Assembly: GCF_900114455.1 (NCBI RefSeq)
Contig: NZ_FOTC01000004.1
Span: 151,964-215,963 of the forward strand
Reading direction: 5' to 3'
Length of the DNA stretch: 64,000 bases
Source: Halogranum rubrum
GTDB lineage: Archaea > Halobacteriota > Halobacteria > Halobacteriales > Haloferacaceae
Below, one piece after another: positions 8,892 through 18,600 of the stretch. The position numbers and the translations under genes were made by a program. The notes beneath the pieces are model-generated. The model did no database searches and was not told the origin of the DNA. It saw only the letters and a list, made by a program, of their open reading frames with translations. Numbering within the stretch: position 1 is the stretch's first letter; the number at the start of each line of letters is the position of its first letter.

Positions 8892-10727
8892 ATGAGCTAT
8901 GACAGTGAACGCTGGAACCGGCGCGCCTTCTTAGGAACCGGTGCCAGCGTCGTAACAGCAGGACTCGCAGGGTGTATGGGTGGAAACAGTTCCGACGGTG
9001 GGGCTGGGAACGGCTCCGGAAACGGTTCTGGTGGCGGCGGCGGGGGAGGTGGCAGCGGAGGCGAAGAACGACTGGACTTCGTCGGCGGTCGGCCGCCGAC
9101 ACAGATACAGTTCAACAAGTGGAACCTCGCCAACTTCGGTCACTCGTTCAGTACCTACTTCTGGACCCCGGTTGCGACGGCGTACTCCGACGGGACCATC
9201 AGTTCGGACTTCTTGGAAGACATCTCTATCGACGGCAAGGAGATGACGCTGACGTTCCCGACGGGATGGACCTACTGGAACGGGCGGGACGTGACCGCCG
9301 AGGACTACTACGTCGGGTCGGAAATCGACCGTCTGCAGGACCCAGAGGCGTCGAACTACGCCGGCCACGAACTAGTCGACGACCGGACCATCAAACGGAC
9401 GTTCAAGGGTGCAGTGACGCCGACGCTGATGAAAGCCAGTCTCGTCGGCACCGCCGTCAACACGCCGCGGTGGATCTTCCGCGACTACCTCACCCGATAC
9501 GAAGAGGCGTCGGGGGCAGACGATCGCGACGCGGTCACTCAGGAGCTCCTGAAGATGACCATCTCGACGGACCAGTTCATCGACGAGGGGCTGGGGAACG
9601 GACTGTACAAGATCACGCAGTACAACTCCGCGGAGACGATCACCGAGAAGTACGAAGACCACCCGTACGCCGACCGAACGGACGTCGCCGAGACGCGAAT
9701 CGTCCCCGTCGGCGACAACACGGATTCGCTCGCGACGAGCGACAAGTTGGACATGGCCCTCTTCGGCTACATCAAGGAGCCGGAGCGGTACCCCGACAAC
9801 ATCAAAAACCAGTTCGAGCTGAACTGGTTCCGCACACAGAAGTTCATCCTCAACTGGAACAACGAACATCTCGCGAACAGGAACGTTCGTCGTGCGGTCA
9901 TCAGTGCTATCAGTCTCAACGATATCACCGACTCCGCCGTCCGAGCGGCGTACACCGCGGAACCGACGCAGGTGCAGACGGGACTCCGCTCGTCGATTCA
10001 CGACGAGTTCCTCGGTCAGGAGTTCGTCGACAGCCTCATCAAGTACCCCGTCGACGCCGACACCGACACCGCCGCCCAGTACATGGAACAGGCGGGATAC
10101 TCGAAGCAGGGCGGGACGTGGACCAGTTCCGACGGGAAGAAGGTCAACCTGAACATCCTCACGCGGACCAACATCGGACAGGCCCAACCGACCAAGATTC
10201 TCAGCGACCAGCTGAATCAGTTCGGAATCGAGACGTCGCTGAACGCGGTCGGCGACAACTACTACACGAAGCTCCAAGAGTACGAGTTCGACCTCGGGTG
10301 GGTCTGGCACGTCGCGAAGGCGCTGTGGCATCCGACGGCGTACTACTCGAACGACTTCTACGGCGTGCTCGCGGGCGACCCCTCGTCCGGCGACGACGTC
10401 GGGCCGACGGGCGTGCCGTTCGAGACGACGATTCCCAGTCAGGTCGGCGCAGCGGAAGTCTCCGGAAGCGGGACGACCATCCAACCGGCGCAGTTGATGA
10501 ACGACCTTCCCGCGTCGACGTCGAAAGAGCAGACGAAAAACCGGACGAAACAACTCGTCCAGTGGTTCAACTACGACCTTCCGGCCATCGTCTACATGCA
10601 GGAGAACAGCGGCTACTGGGGTGACGAGGCGAACTTCGACTTCCCGACGGGAGAGGGAGACAGGAAAATCGACGCCAACAATCCGGGACAGCACGCTTGG
10701 ATGCGCGGCTGGGTAAGCAAAAAGTAA
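8892..10727 (+). CDS. ABC transporter substrate-binding lipoprotein (SBP_bac_5), Tat-exported
   Basis: 611 residues from the ATG at 8892. The N-terminus has a Tat motif (NRRAFLGTG), a hydrophobic stretch and a lipobox ending AGC, then a long Gly/Ser linker typical of haloarchaeal lipoproteins. The mature part matches the dipeptide/oligopeptide-type binding fold. An AT-rich promoter (AGTATATATA, 8852-8861) precedes it. It is the first gene of a five-gene importer operon. Given the island, the substrate is likely pectin- or rhamnose-derived oligosaccharide rather than peptide; that is inference. It is a paralogue of the protein ending at 1008. Confidence 0.92.
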   Translation: MSYDSERWNRRAFLGTGASVVTAGLAGCMGGNSSDGGAGNGSGNGSGGGGGGGGSGGEERLDFVGGRPPTQIQFNKWNLANFGHSFSTYFWTPVATAYSDGTISSDFLEDISIDGKEMTLTFPTGWTYWNGRDVTAEDYYVGSEIDRLQDPEASNYAGHELVDDRTIKRTFKGAVTPTLMKASLVGTAVNTPRWIFRDYLTRYEEASGADDRDAVTQELLKMTISTDQFIDEGLGNGLYKITQYNSAETITEKYEDHPYADRTDVAETRIVPVGDNTDSLATSDKLDMALFGYIKEPERYPDNIKNQFELNWFRTQKFILNWNNEHLANRNVRRAVISAISLNDITDSAVRAAYTAEPTQVQTGLRSSIHDEFLGQEFVDSLIKYPVDADTDTAAQYMEQAGYSKQGGTWTSSDGKKVNLNILTRTNIGQAQPTKILSDQLNQFGIETSLNAVGDNYYTKLQEYEFDLGWVWHVAKALWHPTAYYSNDFYGVLAGDPSSGDDVGPTGVPFETTIPSQVGAAEVSGSGTTIQPAQLMNDLPASTSKEQTKNRTKQLVQWFNYDLPAIVYMQENSGYWGDEANFDFPTGEGDRKIDANNPGQHAWMRGWVSKK

Positions 10728-10794
10728 CAGATATAGATAGCAGTCCAATTTCAGTAATAGTTTTACAGTACCACAGAAAAGATTGTGTAAATCA

Positions 10795-11814
10795 ATGGCA
10801 ACACACTATTTGGTAAAACGGTTCGGGCAGGCGGTGTTGACGCTCGTCGCGACCGTCACGCTGTCGTTCTTCCTCTACCACGCGATGCCGGGGAGCCCTG
10901 CGGAGTCGCTCAAGAACGTCATCCTCTCGCAGGCCGCCACCGGCGGGACGACCGTCGACATCGAACGGCTGAACCAACTCGTCGCGCTGTACACGAACGT
11001 CCAGCCCGACCAGCCGCTGTACGTCCAGTTCTACCAGTACTTCAGTAGCATCATCCTCGAACAGGACCTCGGGACGTCCATCTACGAGAGCAAGCCAGTG
11101 ACGACGCTCATCTTCGAGCGTATCCCCTGGTCGATGTTCATCAGCGTCTACGCGATGGTCATCGGTTACTCGCTCAGCATCCTCATCGGTGCCGTGATGG
11201 CGTTCAAAGAGAAGTCTCGGTTCGACTCGGTGAGTTCCAGCATCCTCATCGCACTCAACTCCATCCCCTACTACATCGTGGGGATCTTGCTCATCTACTT
11301 CCTCGCCATCCAGAACTCGTGGTTCCCCTACGGCGGGCGCGTCTCTTCGAGTGTCACGGCCGGGTTCAACATCCCGTTCATGCAGAGTATCGTCTACCAC
11401 GCGGCGCTTCCCGTTCTCTCGATGAGCATGCTGGGACTCGGCGGTGCGCTCACCATGCGCGGGAACTCGGTCCGCATCCTCGGAGAGGACTACCTCCGAG
11501 TGGCGCAACTCCGCGGCCTCCGCGATTCACGAATCGCCACGCAGTACGTCGGTCGGAACGCCATCCTTCCGATGTACACCCAGTTCATGATCGGCATCGC
11601 CGGCATCTTCAGCAGCGCCGTCATCGTCGAGCAGATCTTCTCGTATCCCGGCGTCGGGTTACTGATGTACAGCGCCATCCAGACCCAAGACTACCCCCTA
11701 CTGATGGGGTCGCTGATAATGTTCACGACGGTCACCGTCATCGCCATCTTCATCGCCGACATCACCTACGGTTTCGTCGACCCACGAATCTCCGCAGGAG
11801 GCGACAATGAGTAA
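10795..11814 (+). CDS. ABC transporter permease, DppB/OppB type
   Basis: 339 residues from the ATG at 10795, with about six membrane helices. The BPD transport motif is seen in VAQLRGLRDSRIATQYVGRNAILP, the cytoplasmic EAA-type loop that docks to the ATPase. A TATA-like AGTTTTACAG (10759-10768) in the 67-nt gap after the binding protein may drive extra transcription. The stop overlaps the next permease by 8 nt (ATGAGTAA), indicating translational coupling. Confidence 0.93.
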   Translation: MATHYLVKRFGQAVLTLVATVTLSFFLYHAMPGSPAESLKNVILSQAATGGTTVDIERLNQLVALYTNVQPDQPLYVQFYQYFSSIILEQDLGTSIYESKPVTTLIFERIPWSMFISVYAMVIGYSLSILIGAVMAFKEKSRFDSVSSSILIALNSIPYYIVGILLIYFLAIQNSWFPYGGRVSSSVTAGFNIPFMQSIVYHAALPVLSMSMLGLGGALTMRGNSVRILGEDYLRVAQLRGLRDSRIATQYVGRNAILPMYTQFMIGIAGIFSSAVIVEQIFSYPGVGLLMYSAIQTQDYPLLMGSLIMFTTVTVIAIFIADITYGFVDPRISAGGDNE

Positions 11815-12811
11815 TCAAGAACCCGACGACAAAGTCGACCTCGAAGAGTTGTTCAACTCCAGCGGCGGACACGAACCGACCCCGCTAAAAGAGCGACTGA
11901 AGCGCACCGCCGACCTCACGCTCGTCGCACCCGCACGCGTCGCGCTGACCGACTGGCGTGCCGTCGTCGGGACGGTCATCCTGTTCGGGTTCTTCATCGC
12001 CGGCACCGTCGGCGTCATGCTCGTCGACCGGCCGACCAGCGGGGACGCGCCCATCCTCGCCCAACCGTTCGAGAACCCCAACTACATCCTCGGAACGGAC
12101 ACGTTCGGTCAGCCTATCGGCGCGCAACTCATCCACGCGACGCCCGACATGTTCAAGATGATCTTCGCCGGTGCCGTCGTCAGCGTCGGCCTCGCCGCGC
12201 TCGTCGGCCTCCTCTCGGGGTTCATGCGCGGGACGGCCGTCGACACGGTACTGATGTCCGTGACCGACGTCGTCATCACGATTCCCGGCCTGCCGTTGGT
12301 CATCGTCCTCATGGCGATTTTCGCGCCCGAGAACCCTTACATCGTCGGCGTGCTCCTCGGTCTCGACAACTGGCCGGGACTCGCGCGGACGGTGCGCTCG
12401 CAGGTACTCAGTATCCGCGAAGAGTCCTACGTCGAGGCGTCCCGCATCATGGGTCTCTCGACGGGGACGATTCTTCGTCGTGACCTCCTCGGGCAACTCA
12501 TGCCGTACATCACCATCAACTCGGCACTGGCCTCCCGACGCATCATCTTCGAGTCCGTCGGGCTGTACTTCCTCGGAATCCTGCCCTTCACGACGTTCAA
12601 CTGGGGCGTCCTGATGAACCTCGCGTACAAGGGCGGCGCCCTGACCCGTCCGGAGATGCTCCACTGGCTCGTCTTCCCGATGGTGACTATCTTCCTGATG
12701 TCGTTCGGCCTCGTGCTCTTCTCGCAGGGCATGGACAGCGTGTTCAACGTCCGACTCAGAGCGCGTCACGCGTCGACGACGAAGAACGACGGCGGCGCGG
12801 GGGACGCGTGA
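11807..12811 (+). CDS. ABC transporter permease, DppC/OppC type
   Basis: 334 residues. It has a soluble N-terminal tail, a first helix (VVGTVILFGFFIAGTVGVML) and then the five-helix BPD domain with the EAA-like loop VEASRIMGLSTGTILRRDLL. It forms the heterodimeric channel with the preceding gene, with which it overlaps by 8 nt. A 62-nt gap separates it from the first ATPase gene. Confidence 0.93.
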   Translation: MSNQEPDDKVDLEELFNSSGGHEPTPLKERLKRTADLTLVAPARVALTDWRAVVGTVILFGFFIAGTVGVMLVDRPTSGDAPILAQPFENPNYILGTDTFGQPIGAQLIHATPDMFKMIFAGAVVSVGLAALVGLLSGFMRGTAVDTVLMSVTDVVITIPGLPLVIVLMAIFAPENPYIVGVLLGLDNWPGLARTVRSQVLSIREESYVEASRIMGLSTGTILRRDLLGQLMPYITINSALASRRIIFESVGLYFLGILPFTTFNWGVLMNLAYKGGALTRPEMLHWLVFPMVTIFLMSFGLVLFSQGMDSVFNVRLRARHASTTKNDGGAGDA

Positions 12812-12873
12812 GAACAAATGACGATGACGATACTACTATCTACGACCGTCCGAATGGACAGCTTAGGTGACCG

Positions 12874-13920
12874 ATGAGTACTTCAGACAGAATATTCGAG
12901 GTTCGTAACCTCGACGTGTCGTTCGAGTTGAACCGCGGGGCGTCTCGCGTCGTCCGTGACGTCGATATGGACATCTATCGAGAAGAGACGCTCGGTATCG
13001 TCGGCGAGAGCGGCAGCGGGAAGTCGATGCTCGCGTCGTCGCTTCTCAACGCCGTCGTCGAACCCGGTATCTGTAGCGGTGAGGTGACGTACTACCCGCG
13101 GAACGGCGAACCGGTCTCCGTCTTAGAGCTCTCCGAGGCCGAACTGAAGCGGTTCCGCTGGGAACAGGTCGCGATGGTGTTCCAGGGGGCGATGAGTTCG
13201 TTCAACCCCGTGATGCGAGTTCGGACGCACTTCAGAGAGACGCTCCAGGACCACAACCGCGACATTCCGGCGGGGATGGACCGTGCCCGTAGCCTGCTCG
13301 AGAGCGTCTATCTCGACCCGGACCGCGTGCTCAGCGCGTACCCGCACGAACTCTCCGGCGGGATGAAGCAGCGGGCGCTCATCGCGCTCAGTCTCATCCT
13401 CGAACCGGAGGTGCTCGTGATGGACGAACCGACCGCCGCGCTGGACTTGCTGATGCAGCGGTCCATCGTGTCGCTGCTGGACGAACTCCAGGCGGAACAC
13501 GACCTGACGATTATCTTCATCACCCACGACCTGCCGTTGCTGACGAAAATCGCCGACCGTCTCACCGTGATGTACGCGTTCGGGCTCATCGAGAGCGGGA
13601 CGGTCGACGAGATTCTCTACAACTCGTCGCACCCGTACACGCGCGCGCTGCTCGCGGCGACGCCGGACCTGGACGTTCCGGTCGACGAGATGCACGCCAT
13701 CGAGGGGTCGAAACCGGACCCGGTCGACCGCATCTCGGGCTGTTCGTACCACCCGCGATGTCCGATGGCGGATATGCACTGCGAGAACAACGACCCGCCG
13801 ATGGAACAGATCAGCTCGACGCACAGGGCGGCGTGTTTCTACCACGAGGAAGCAGCGGAGGCGATTCCCCTGCGTGGCGACGGCAACAACCCGAAGCAGA
13901 AAGGAGCGGTTCATGAGTAG
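12874..13920 (+). CDS. ABC transporter ATP-binding protein, DppD/OppD type
   Basis: 348 residues. Walker A is GESGSGKS (near residues 48-55), the signature is LSGGMKQR, Walker B is VLVMDEP and the switch histidine is in ITHDLP. The C-terminal oligopeptide-type zone carries CSYHPRCPMADMHC, the cysteine cluster that binds Fe-S in some DppD proteins. It powers the importer together with the next gene, whose ATG overlaps this stop by 8 nt. Confidence 0.93.
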   Translation: MSTSDRIFEVRNLDVSFELNRGASRVVRDVDMDIYREETLGIVGESGSGKSMLASSLLNAVVEPGICSGEVTYYPRNGEPVSVLELSEAELKRFRWEQVAMVFQGAMSSFNPVMRVRTHFRETLQDHNRDIPAGMDRARSLLESVYLDPDRVLSAYPHELSGGMKQRALIALSLILEPEVLVMDEPTAALDLLMQRSIVSLLDELQAEHDLTIIFITHDLPLLTKIADRLTVMYAFGLIESGTVDEILYNSSHPYTRALLAATPDLDVPVDEMHAIEGSKPDPVDRISGCSYHPRCPMADMHCENNDPPMEQISSTHRAACFYHEEAAEAIPLRGDGNNPKQKGAVHE

Positions 13921-14980
13921 CAGCGACTCCGTCGTCTCGCTAGAAGACGTCACGGTCGAGTTCGGCAACGACGGTGGCGTGTTCGATTTCTTCGGCGAGT
14001 CGAATCCCGTCCGAGCGGTCAACGACGTCTCGCTCGATATTGGCGAGCGCGAAATCGTGACGCTCATCGGTGAATCGGGCTGTGGAAAGTCGACGCTGGG
14101 GAAAACGGCTATCGGTGTGCAGAAACCGACGTCGGGGTCGGTGAAGTACCGTGGGCAGGACATCTGGGAGGCGCGCAACAACGGAAAGAACGCCTCCATT
14201 TCGTTCTCGGAGATTCGCCACGCGTTGCAGATCATCCACCAAGACCCCGGAAGCGCGTTGAACCCGAACCAGCGGGTCATCACGTCGCTGTCGCTGCCGT
14301 TGAAGAAGTGGAACCCGGACATGAGCCGAGAGCGCCGCGAAGAGCGCATCTACGCGCTGTTCGAACGCGTCGGCATGACGCCGCCCGGCGACTTCCTCAA
14401 CCGATATCCGCACCAGCTATCGGGCGGAGAGAAACAGCGGGCAGTGCTGGTCCGAGCGATGCTCCTGAATCCGGACCTCATCTTGGCCGACGAAGCTATC
14501 AGCGCACTCGACGTGTCGCTGCGCGTCGAGATGATGGACCTGATGTTGGAACTGCAGGACATCTTCGACACGTCGTATCTGTTCATCAGTCACGACCTCT
14601 CGAACGCGCGGTACATCGCCGAGAAATCCGGCGGACGCATCGCGGTGATGTATCTGGGCGAAATCGTCGAAATCGGGACCGTCGACGAGATTATCGACAA
14701 CGCCCAACATCCCTACACGAAGGCGCTTCGGTGGGCGACGCCGAATCTCTTCGACGACAGGGACGACAGCGACGAGTTCCCGATTCGAGAGATCGACGTG
14801 CCGGACCCGACCGACCTGCCGAGCGGTTGTAACTTCCACCCCCGATGTCCGGAGGCGCGCGAAGTCTGTCAGCGCGAACATCCGGGCGTGTTCCAATCGG
14901 AGACGGGCGGCCACCAGTGCCGGTGTTTCCGCGCGGACGACAGCCACGAGTACTGGAACAGTTCACCTCTCTACGACTGA
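13913..14980 (+). CDS. ABC transporter ATP-binding protein, DppF/OppF type
   Basis: 355 residues from the ATG at 13913 inside the end of the previous gene. Walker A is GESGCGKS, the signature is LSGGEKQR, Walker B is LILADEA (the usual DEP proline is replaced by Ala) and the switch histidine is in ISHDLS. The C-terminal cysteine motif CNFHPRCPEAREVC is present. It completes the SBP-permease-permease-ATPase-ATPase operon. Confidence 0.93.
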   Translation: MSSSDSVVSLEDVTVEFGNDGGVFDFFGESNPVRAVNDVSLDIGEREIVTLIGESGCGKSTLGKTAIGVQKPTSGSVKYRGQDIWEARNNGKNASISFSEIRHALQIIHQDPGSALNPNQRVITSLSLPLKKWNPDMSRERREERIYALFERVGMTPPGDFLNRYPHQLSGGEKQRAVLVRAMLLNPDLILADEAISALDVSLRVEMMDLMLELQDIFDTSYLFISHDLSNARYIAEKSGGRIAVMYLGEIVEIGTVDEIIDNAQHPYTKALRWATPNLFDDRDDSDEFPIREIDVPDPTDLPSGCNFHPRCPEAREVCQREHPGVFQSETGGHQCRCFRADDSHEYWNSSPLYD

Positions 14981-15104
14981 CCTCCCGAAACCGTCTGTCC
15001 CTTTCGTCGTATCGTAGAAAACACGGCCGTAGCGCCCGCTTCGAGAGCGTCGAGAGTCGCGGGAGGCGCAATAATTATATACGGTGTGTCCGCATATCAC
15101 GAGT

Positions 15105-15335
15105 ATGGCGAGTGTGACTCAATCACAATCAGAGTCGAGTGGCAGAGCCGTCTCGATTCCGCAGAGCATGCTGTTTTGGACGTGTATCGTGCTGTCCGTC
15201 GTCCTGTTTCTGCTCGGGATGTTCGTCTTCACGGGGCCGATGTCCGGCATCGCCGGCGTCTGGGCGGCGAGTCTGTTCGTCGGAGCCATCCTCGGTTACC
15301 TCGGCTACCTCGTGTGGTACCGCTTCGAGGCGTGA
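15105..15335 (+). CDS. small membrane protein, two TM helices
   Basis: 76 residues from the ATG at 15105. A strong AT-rich promoter (AATAATTATATACGG, 15070-15084) precedes it. The hydrophilic Ser/Gln start is followed by helices at about residues 26-46 and 50-70 (SMLFWTCIVLSVVLFLLGMF; GVWAASLFVGAILGYLGYLV). No family is recognised; small proteins of this kind are common beside haloarchaeal transporters. Confidence 0.65.
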   Translation: MASVTQSQSESSGRAVSIPQSMLFWTCIVLSVVLFLLGMFVFTGPMSGIAGVWAASLFVGAILGYLGYLVWYRFEA

Positions 15336-15449
15336 ACGCGACTCGCCAATCGCAGACGGCTCACTTCGACGGCTGACAAGAGCGGAGTACGGCAATCGAC
15401 AGCACAGTTTCTCCAGTACGTACAAGTAGTGCTCACCCGCAGTGGGAGT

Positions 15450-16247
15450 ATGGGAACAGCGAGCTACTCGTTTACTGACGAGACGGTCATCGTCACCGGC
15501 GGCAGTTCGGGTATCGGTCGAGCGGTCGCACGCAGATTCGGCGAGGCAGGGGCGAACGTCGTCGTCGCCGACATCAGAGAGACGCCGAAAGGAGAGGGTG
15601 AGTCAGACGAACAGCTACCGACACACCTTCGCATCCGTCGCGCGGGCGGGACGGCTTCGTTCGTGCAGACGGACGTCAGCGACCCGGACGAACTCACCGC
15701 CGTCGTGGAAGCCGCGCGCGAGTTCGGCGGCGTCGACGTGATGGTCAACAACGCAGGGGCCTACCGCGGCGCACCGCTGCTCGATACCGACGCGGAGACG
15801 CTCGATGCACTCTACGGAATCAACGTCAGGAGCGTACTCGTCGGGACTCGTGCGGCCGCACGCGACATGCTGGAGCGAGACGCGACCGGAACGATACTCA
15901 ACACCGCCTCGATCAGTTCGCAACTCGCACAGCCGAATCACGCGGCGTACGACGCGACGAAAGGAGCGGTGATGATGTTGACACGAGTCGCCGCACTCGA
16001 ACTCGCACAGCGCGGGATTCGCGTCAACGCCGTCGCACCGGGCACGATCGACACGCGAATCAGCGACGGAGACGGCGGAGACAGTTCCTTGAGTGGCGCA
16101 GCAGTCGACCTCGGCAAGGACATCCCGATGGGTCGTCAGGGCGACCCCGAAGAACTCGCCGGGAGCTACCTCTATCTCGCCAGTGACGACGCGTCGTACG
16201 TGACGGGACATCTCCTCTACGTCGACGGCGGATACACGATACTGTAA
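15450..16247 (+). CDS. short-chain dehydrogenase/reductase, probable L-rhamnose or 2-keto-3-deoxyrhamnonate dehydrogenase
   Basis: 265 residues from the ATG at 15450. The Rossmann nucleotide motif TGGSSGIG, the NNAG motif, the catalytic Ser region (NTASISS) and the YDATK active site are all present, so it should be an active NAD(P)-dependent SDR. In oxidative L-rhamnose pathways SDRs catalyse either oxidation of L-rhamnose to its lactone or 4-oxidation of 2-keto-3-deoxyrhamnonate. Only one SDR is found in this cluster, so the step is uncertain. It has its own promoter (TATA-like ACGTACAAG near 15419-15430) and is convergent with the dehydratase operon. Confidence 0.85.
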   Translation: MGTASYSFTDETVIVTGGSSGIGRAVARRFGEAGANVVVADIRETPKGEGESDEQLPTHLRIRRAGGTASFVQTDVSDPDELTAVVEAAREFGGVDVMVNNAGAYRGAPLLDTDAETLDALYGINVRSVLVGTRAAARDMLERDATGTILNTASISSQLAQPNHAAYDATKGAVMMLTRVAALELAQRGIRVNAVAPGTIDTRISDGDGGDSSLSGAAVDLGKDIPMGRQGDPEELAGSYLYLASDDASYVTGHLLYVDGGYTIL

Positions 16248-16343
16248 GCTGTCGAGTGAGCAGTAGCGCGAGACGAGAACGCGAAAATCCGAGCGAAACG
16301 AAAAGTAAGACAGCAGTGTTGGTTGACGGTGACGGGGATGTGG

Positions 16344-17363
16344 TTAGAACTGAGACATCACCTCGTCGGCGAACAGTTCCATCCCGCTCGTGTCGGGGAA
16401 GTCGACGAACCAACACTGGAACTTCGTGACACCGACCTCGATTCTGCGCTCGATGGCTTCGGCGCACTCCTCGGGCGTCCCCATGACGAAGAACTCTCTT
16501 GCGTCGGCTTCCGTCTCGATAGGCGCTTGGTCCTGATACTCCTCTTCGAACTGGATGGGAGTCATCAAGTCGAGCAGTCGGTCGTACTTCTCCTCGTCGC
16601 GAGTGCAGATGACGTGGCCGTCCCACGAGTACTCGATGTCGTCCGGGTCGCGCCCGACCGTCTCACAGTGGTCTTCGATGACGCCGATCTTGTGTTCGAG
16701 CGTCTCGACGTCGCCGTTGAACACGTCCGTGTTCCAGATGTCGGCGTGTTTGGCGACCAGTTTGAGCGTGACCTCTTCGCCTTGCCCGCCGACGAGGACC
16801 GGCGGATGCGGGTCCTGTACCGGTTTCGGCTCGCAGTAGGCGTCGGCAATCTGGTAGTGCTTCCCGTCGAACGTCGGTTCGTCGGCGGTCCACATCTCCT
16901 TCATCAGCCGGATGCCCTCGTCGAGTCGCATGAGTCGCTCGAAGCCGTCACGCCACTCCCAACCGTAGGCTTCGTACTCGGGTTTGTGCCACCCGGCACC
17001 GAGTCCGAGTTCGAGTCGGCCGTCGGAGACGACGTCGAGCGTCGCCGCCATCTTGGCGACGAGCGCGGGATTGCGGTAGTCGTTCGAGAGGACGAGCGAT
17101 CCGAGACGGATGTCTTCGGTCATACCGGCGAGTGCACTGAGCAGCGTCCACACCTCGTACTCGGCGTGGTCGCGTCCGAGCAAGAGGTGGTCCGGTGCCC
17201 ACGCGGCGTCGAAGCCGAGTTCCTCGGCTTTCAGAACCCCGTCTCTGGTCGTCTCCCAGTCCAACGACTCGTAACACGGGGTATCCCGGTGAGTGGGTTC
17301 GGTCCCCTGTTTCGGTGCACCTGCGAAGACGGGCACGTTGTACTCGAAACTAATATCGGACAT
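16344..17363 (-). CDS. LLM-class flavin/F420-dependent oxidoreductase
   Basis: 339 residues from the ATG at 17363, two nt after the dehydratase stop; a GTG two codons earlier would overlap that stop. It shows the bacterial luciferase-like TIM barrel: LGFDAAWAPDHLLLG near the start, DIRLGSLVLSNDYRNPALVAKMAATLDVVSDGRLELGLGAGW in the middle and PPVLVGGQGE later. The last match the F420-binding members (methylene-H4MPT reductase and F420-dependent sugar or alcohol dehydrogenases). Tight coupling to rhamnonate dehydratase suggests a step in sugar-acid oxidation; the substrate is unknown. Confidence 0.82.
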   Translation of the reverse strand: MSDISFEYNVPVFAGAPKQGTEPTHRDTPCYESLDWETTRDGVLKAEELGFDAAWAPDHLLLGRDHAEYEVWTLLSALAGMTEDIRLGSLVLSNDYRNPALVAKMAATLDVVSDGRLELGLGAGWHKPEYEAYGWEWRDGFERLMRLDEGIRLMKEMWTADEPTFDGKHYQIADAYCEPKPVQDPHPPVLVGGQGEEVTLKLVAKHADIWNTDVFNGDVETLEHKIGVIEDHCETVGRDPDDIEYSWDGHVICTRDEEKYDRLLDLMTPIQFEEEYQDQAPIETEADAREFFVMGTPEECAEAIERRIEVGVTKFQCWFVDFPDTSGMELFADEVMSQF

Positions 17364-17365
17364 CG

Positions 17366-18571
17366 TCACTCGATTGCGAAGTGTTCGAGTGCCTCACGGT
17401 TCAGCTGCGTGCTGACGCCGGGTTCGTCGGGGAGCGGAATCGACCCGTTCTTGGGAGACGGTGGATTCTCGAAAATCGCGTCTGCGTAGGTCGACTCCCG
17501 TTTCTCCTGTCTCTCCTCGAACCACTCGGGGGTCGGGAAGTATTCTGCCATCGGCATATTTGTGTGCCCGGCGATGGCGTGGAGTGTCGGGTTCGTACCG
17601 GCGTGGGGAATCACGGGCACGTCGTGGACTTCGGCCATGTCTGCGACCTTCTGAAGTTCGGTGATTCCGCCGACACGGCCCACGTCGGGCTGGAGAATGT
17701 CGACGGCGCCCTCCTCGAGGAGGTCCTCGTGACCCCAGCGAGTGAACTCGTGCTCGCCACCAGAGATGGGCATCGGTGCAGCCTCGCGAACCTCGGCGTA
17801 CCCGGAGATGTCGTCGGCGATGACTGGCTCTTCGACCCACGCCATGTCGTACTTCCCGAGTCGCTGGGTCATCTCTTTGGCGTACTTTACCGACCAGCCC
17901 ATGTAGGCGTCACCGGCAATCTCGATCTCGTCGCCGACGGCGTCGCGGACCGTCGCGACGATCTCCTCGTTCTTCTTCATCCCCGCCCGTCCGTCCTCGG
18001 GACCGTGGAGGAAGCGGAGTTTCATGGCGTCGAACCCCTCCTCGACGTACTGGATAGCCTCGCGTTCGAGTTTCTCCATGTCGACGGGGTGGAGGTTCGA
18101 CGCGTACGCGGGAATCTCGTCTTTGGTGGGGCCGCCGAGCAGTTCGTACACCGGCTTTCCGGCGTCTTTGCCAGCGATGTCCCACAACGCCTGGTCGACC
18201 GCGCTAATCGCCATGACGGCGACACCCTTCCGGCCGAACGGGAGCGTCGCACGGTACATCTGCTCCCAGAGGAGTTCACGCTGCGTGGGGTCTTTGCCGA
18301 TCACGATCTTCGACAGCGTCTCTTCGACGACAGTGGCGATCGCACCGGTGCCCCAGTTGCCGACGCCGATACCGGTGATACCGGCGTCGGTTTTCACTTC
18401 GACGACGACGTCGCCGACTGGACCCATCCACTTACGACGGGCCTGCGGGTTCTCGCCGTCGACGTTGCGGTACTCGTCGTACTTCGACATGATTGTGACG
18501 AGAGGGAACTCGATGAACTCTCCCCACGACTCATTGCTGATTTTCGTCGCTGAGACGTCTGTGATTTCCAT
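17366..18571 (-). CDS. L-rhamnonate dehydratase-like enolase-superfamily enzyme
   Basis: 401 residues of the mandelate-racemase/muconate-lactonising type, most like RhmD. The N-terminal capping domain is followed by a barrel with EIAGDAYMGWS and WVEEPV (metal acid ligands), GGEHEF and QPDVGRVGGITE, the PHAGTNPTLH histidine region, and the RhmD-like tail NPPSPKNGSIPLPDEPGVSTQLNR (C-terminal lid). It should dehydrate L-rhamnonate to 2-keto-3-deoxy-L-rhamnonate. The promoter has a TATA element at 18622-18631 and a 19-bp palindrome at 18601-18619. The gene heads a two-gene operon with the LLM oxidoreductase. Confidence 0.9.
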   Translation of the reverse strand: MEITDVSATKISNESWGEFIEFPLVTIMSKYDEYRNVDGENPQARRKWMGPVGDVVVEVKTDAGITGIGVGNWGTGAIATVVEETLSKIVIGKDPTQRELLWEQMYRATLPFGRKGVAVMAISAVDQALWDIAGKDAGKPVYELLGGPTKDEIPAYASNLHPVDMEKLEREAIQYVEEGFDAMKLRFLHGPEDGRAGMKKNEEIVATVRDAVGDEIEIAGDAYMGWSVKYAKEMTQRLGKYDMAWVEEPVIADDISGYAEVREAAPMPISGGEHEFTRWGHEDLLEEGAVDILQPDVGRVGGITELQKVADMAEVHDVPVIPHAGTNPTLHAIAGHTNMPMAEYFPTPEWFEERQEKRESTYADAIFENPPSPKNGSIPLPDEPGVSTQLNREALEHFAIE

Positions 18572-18600
18572 GGTAGGTAATCGCTGTTAGCGTAGTGTGG

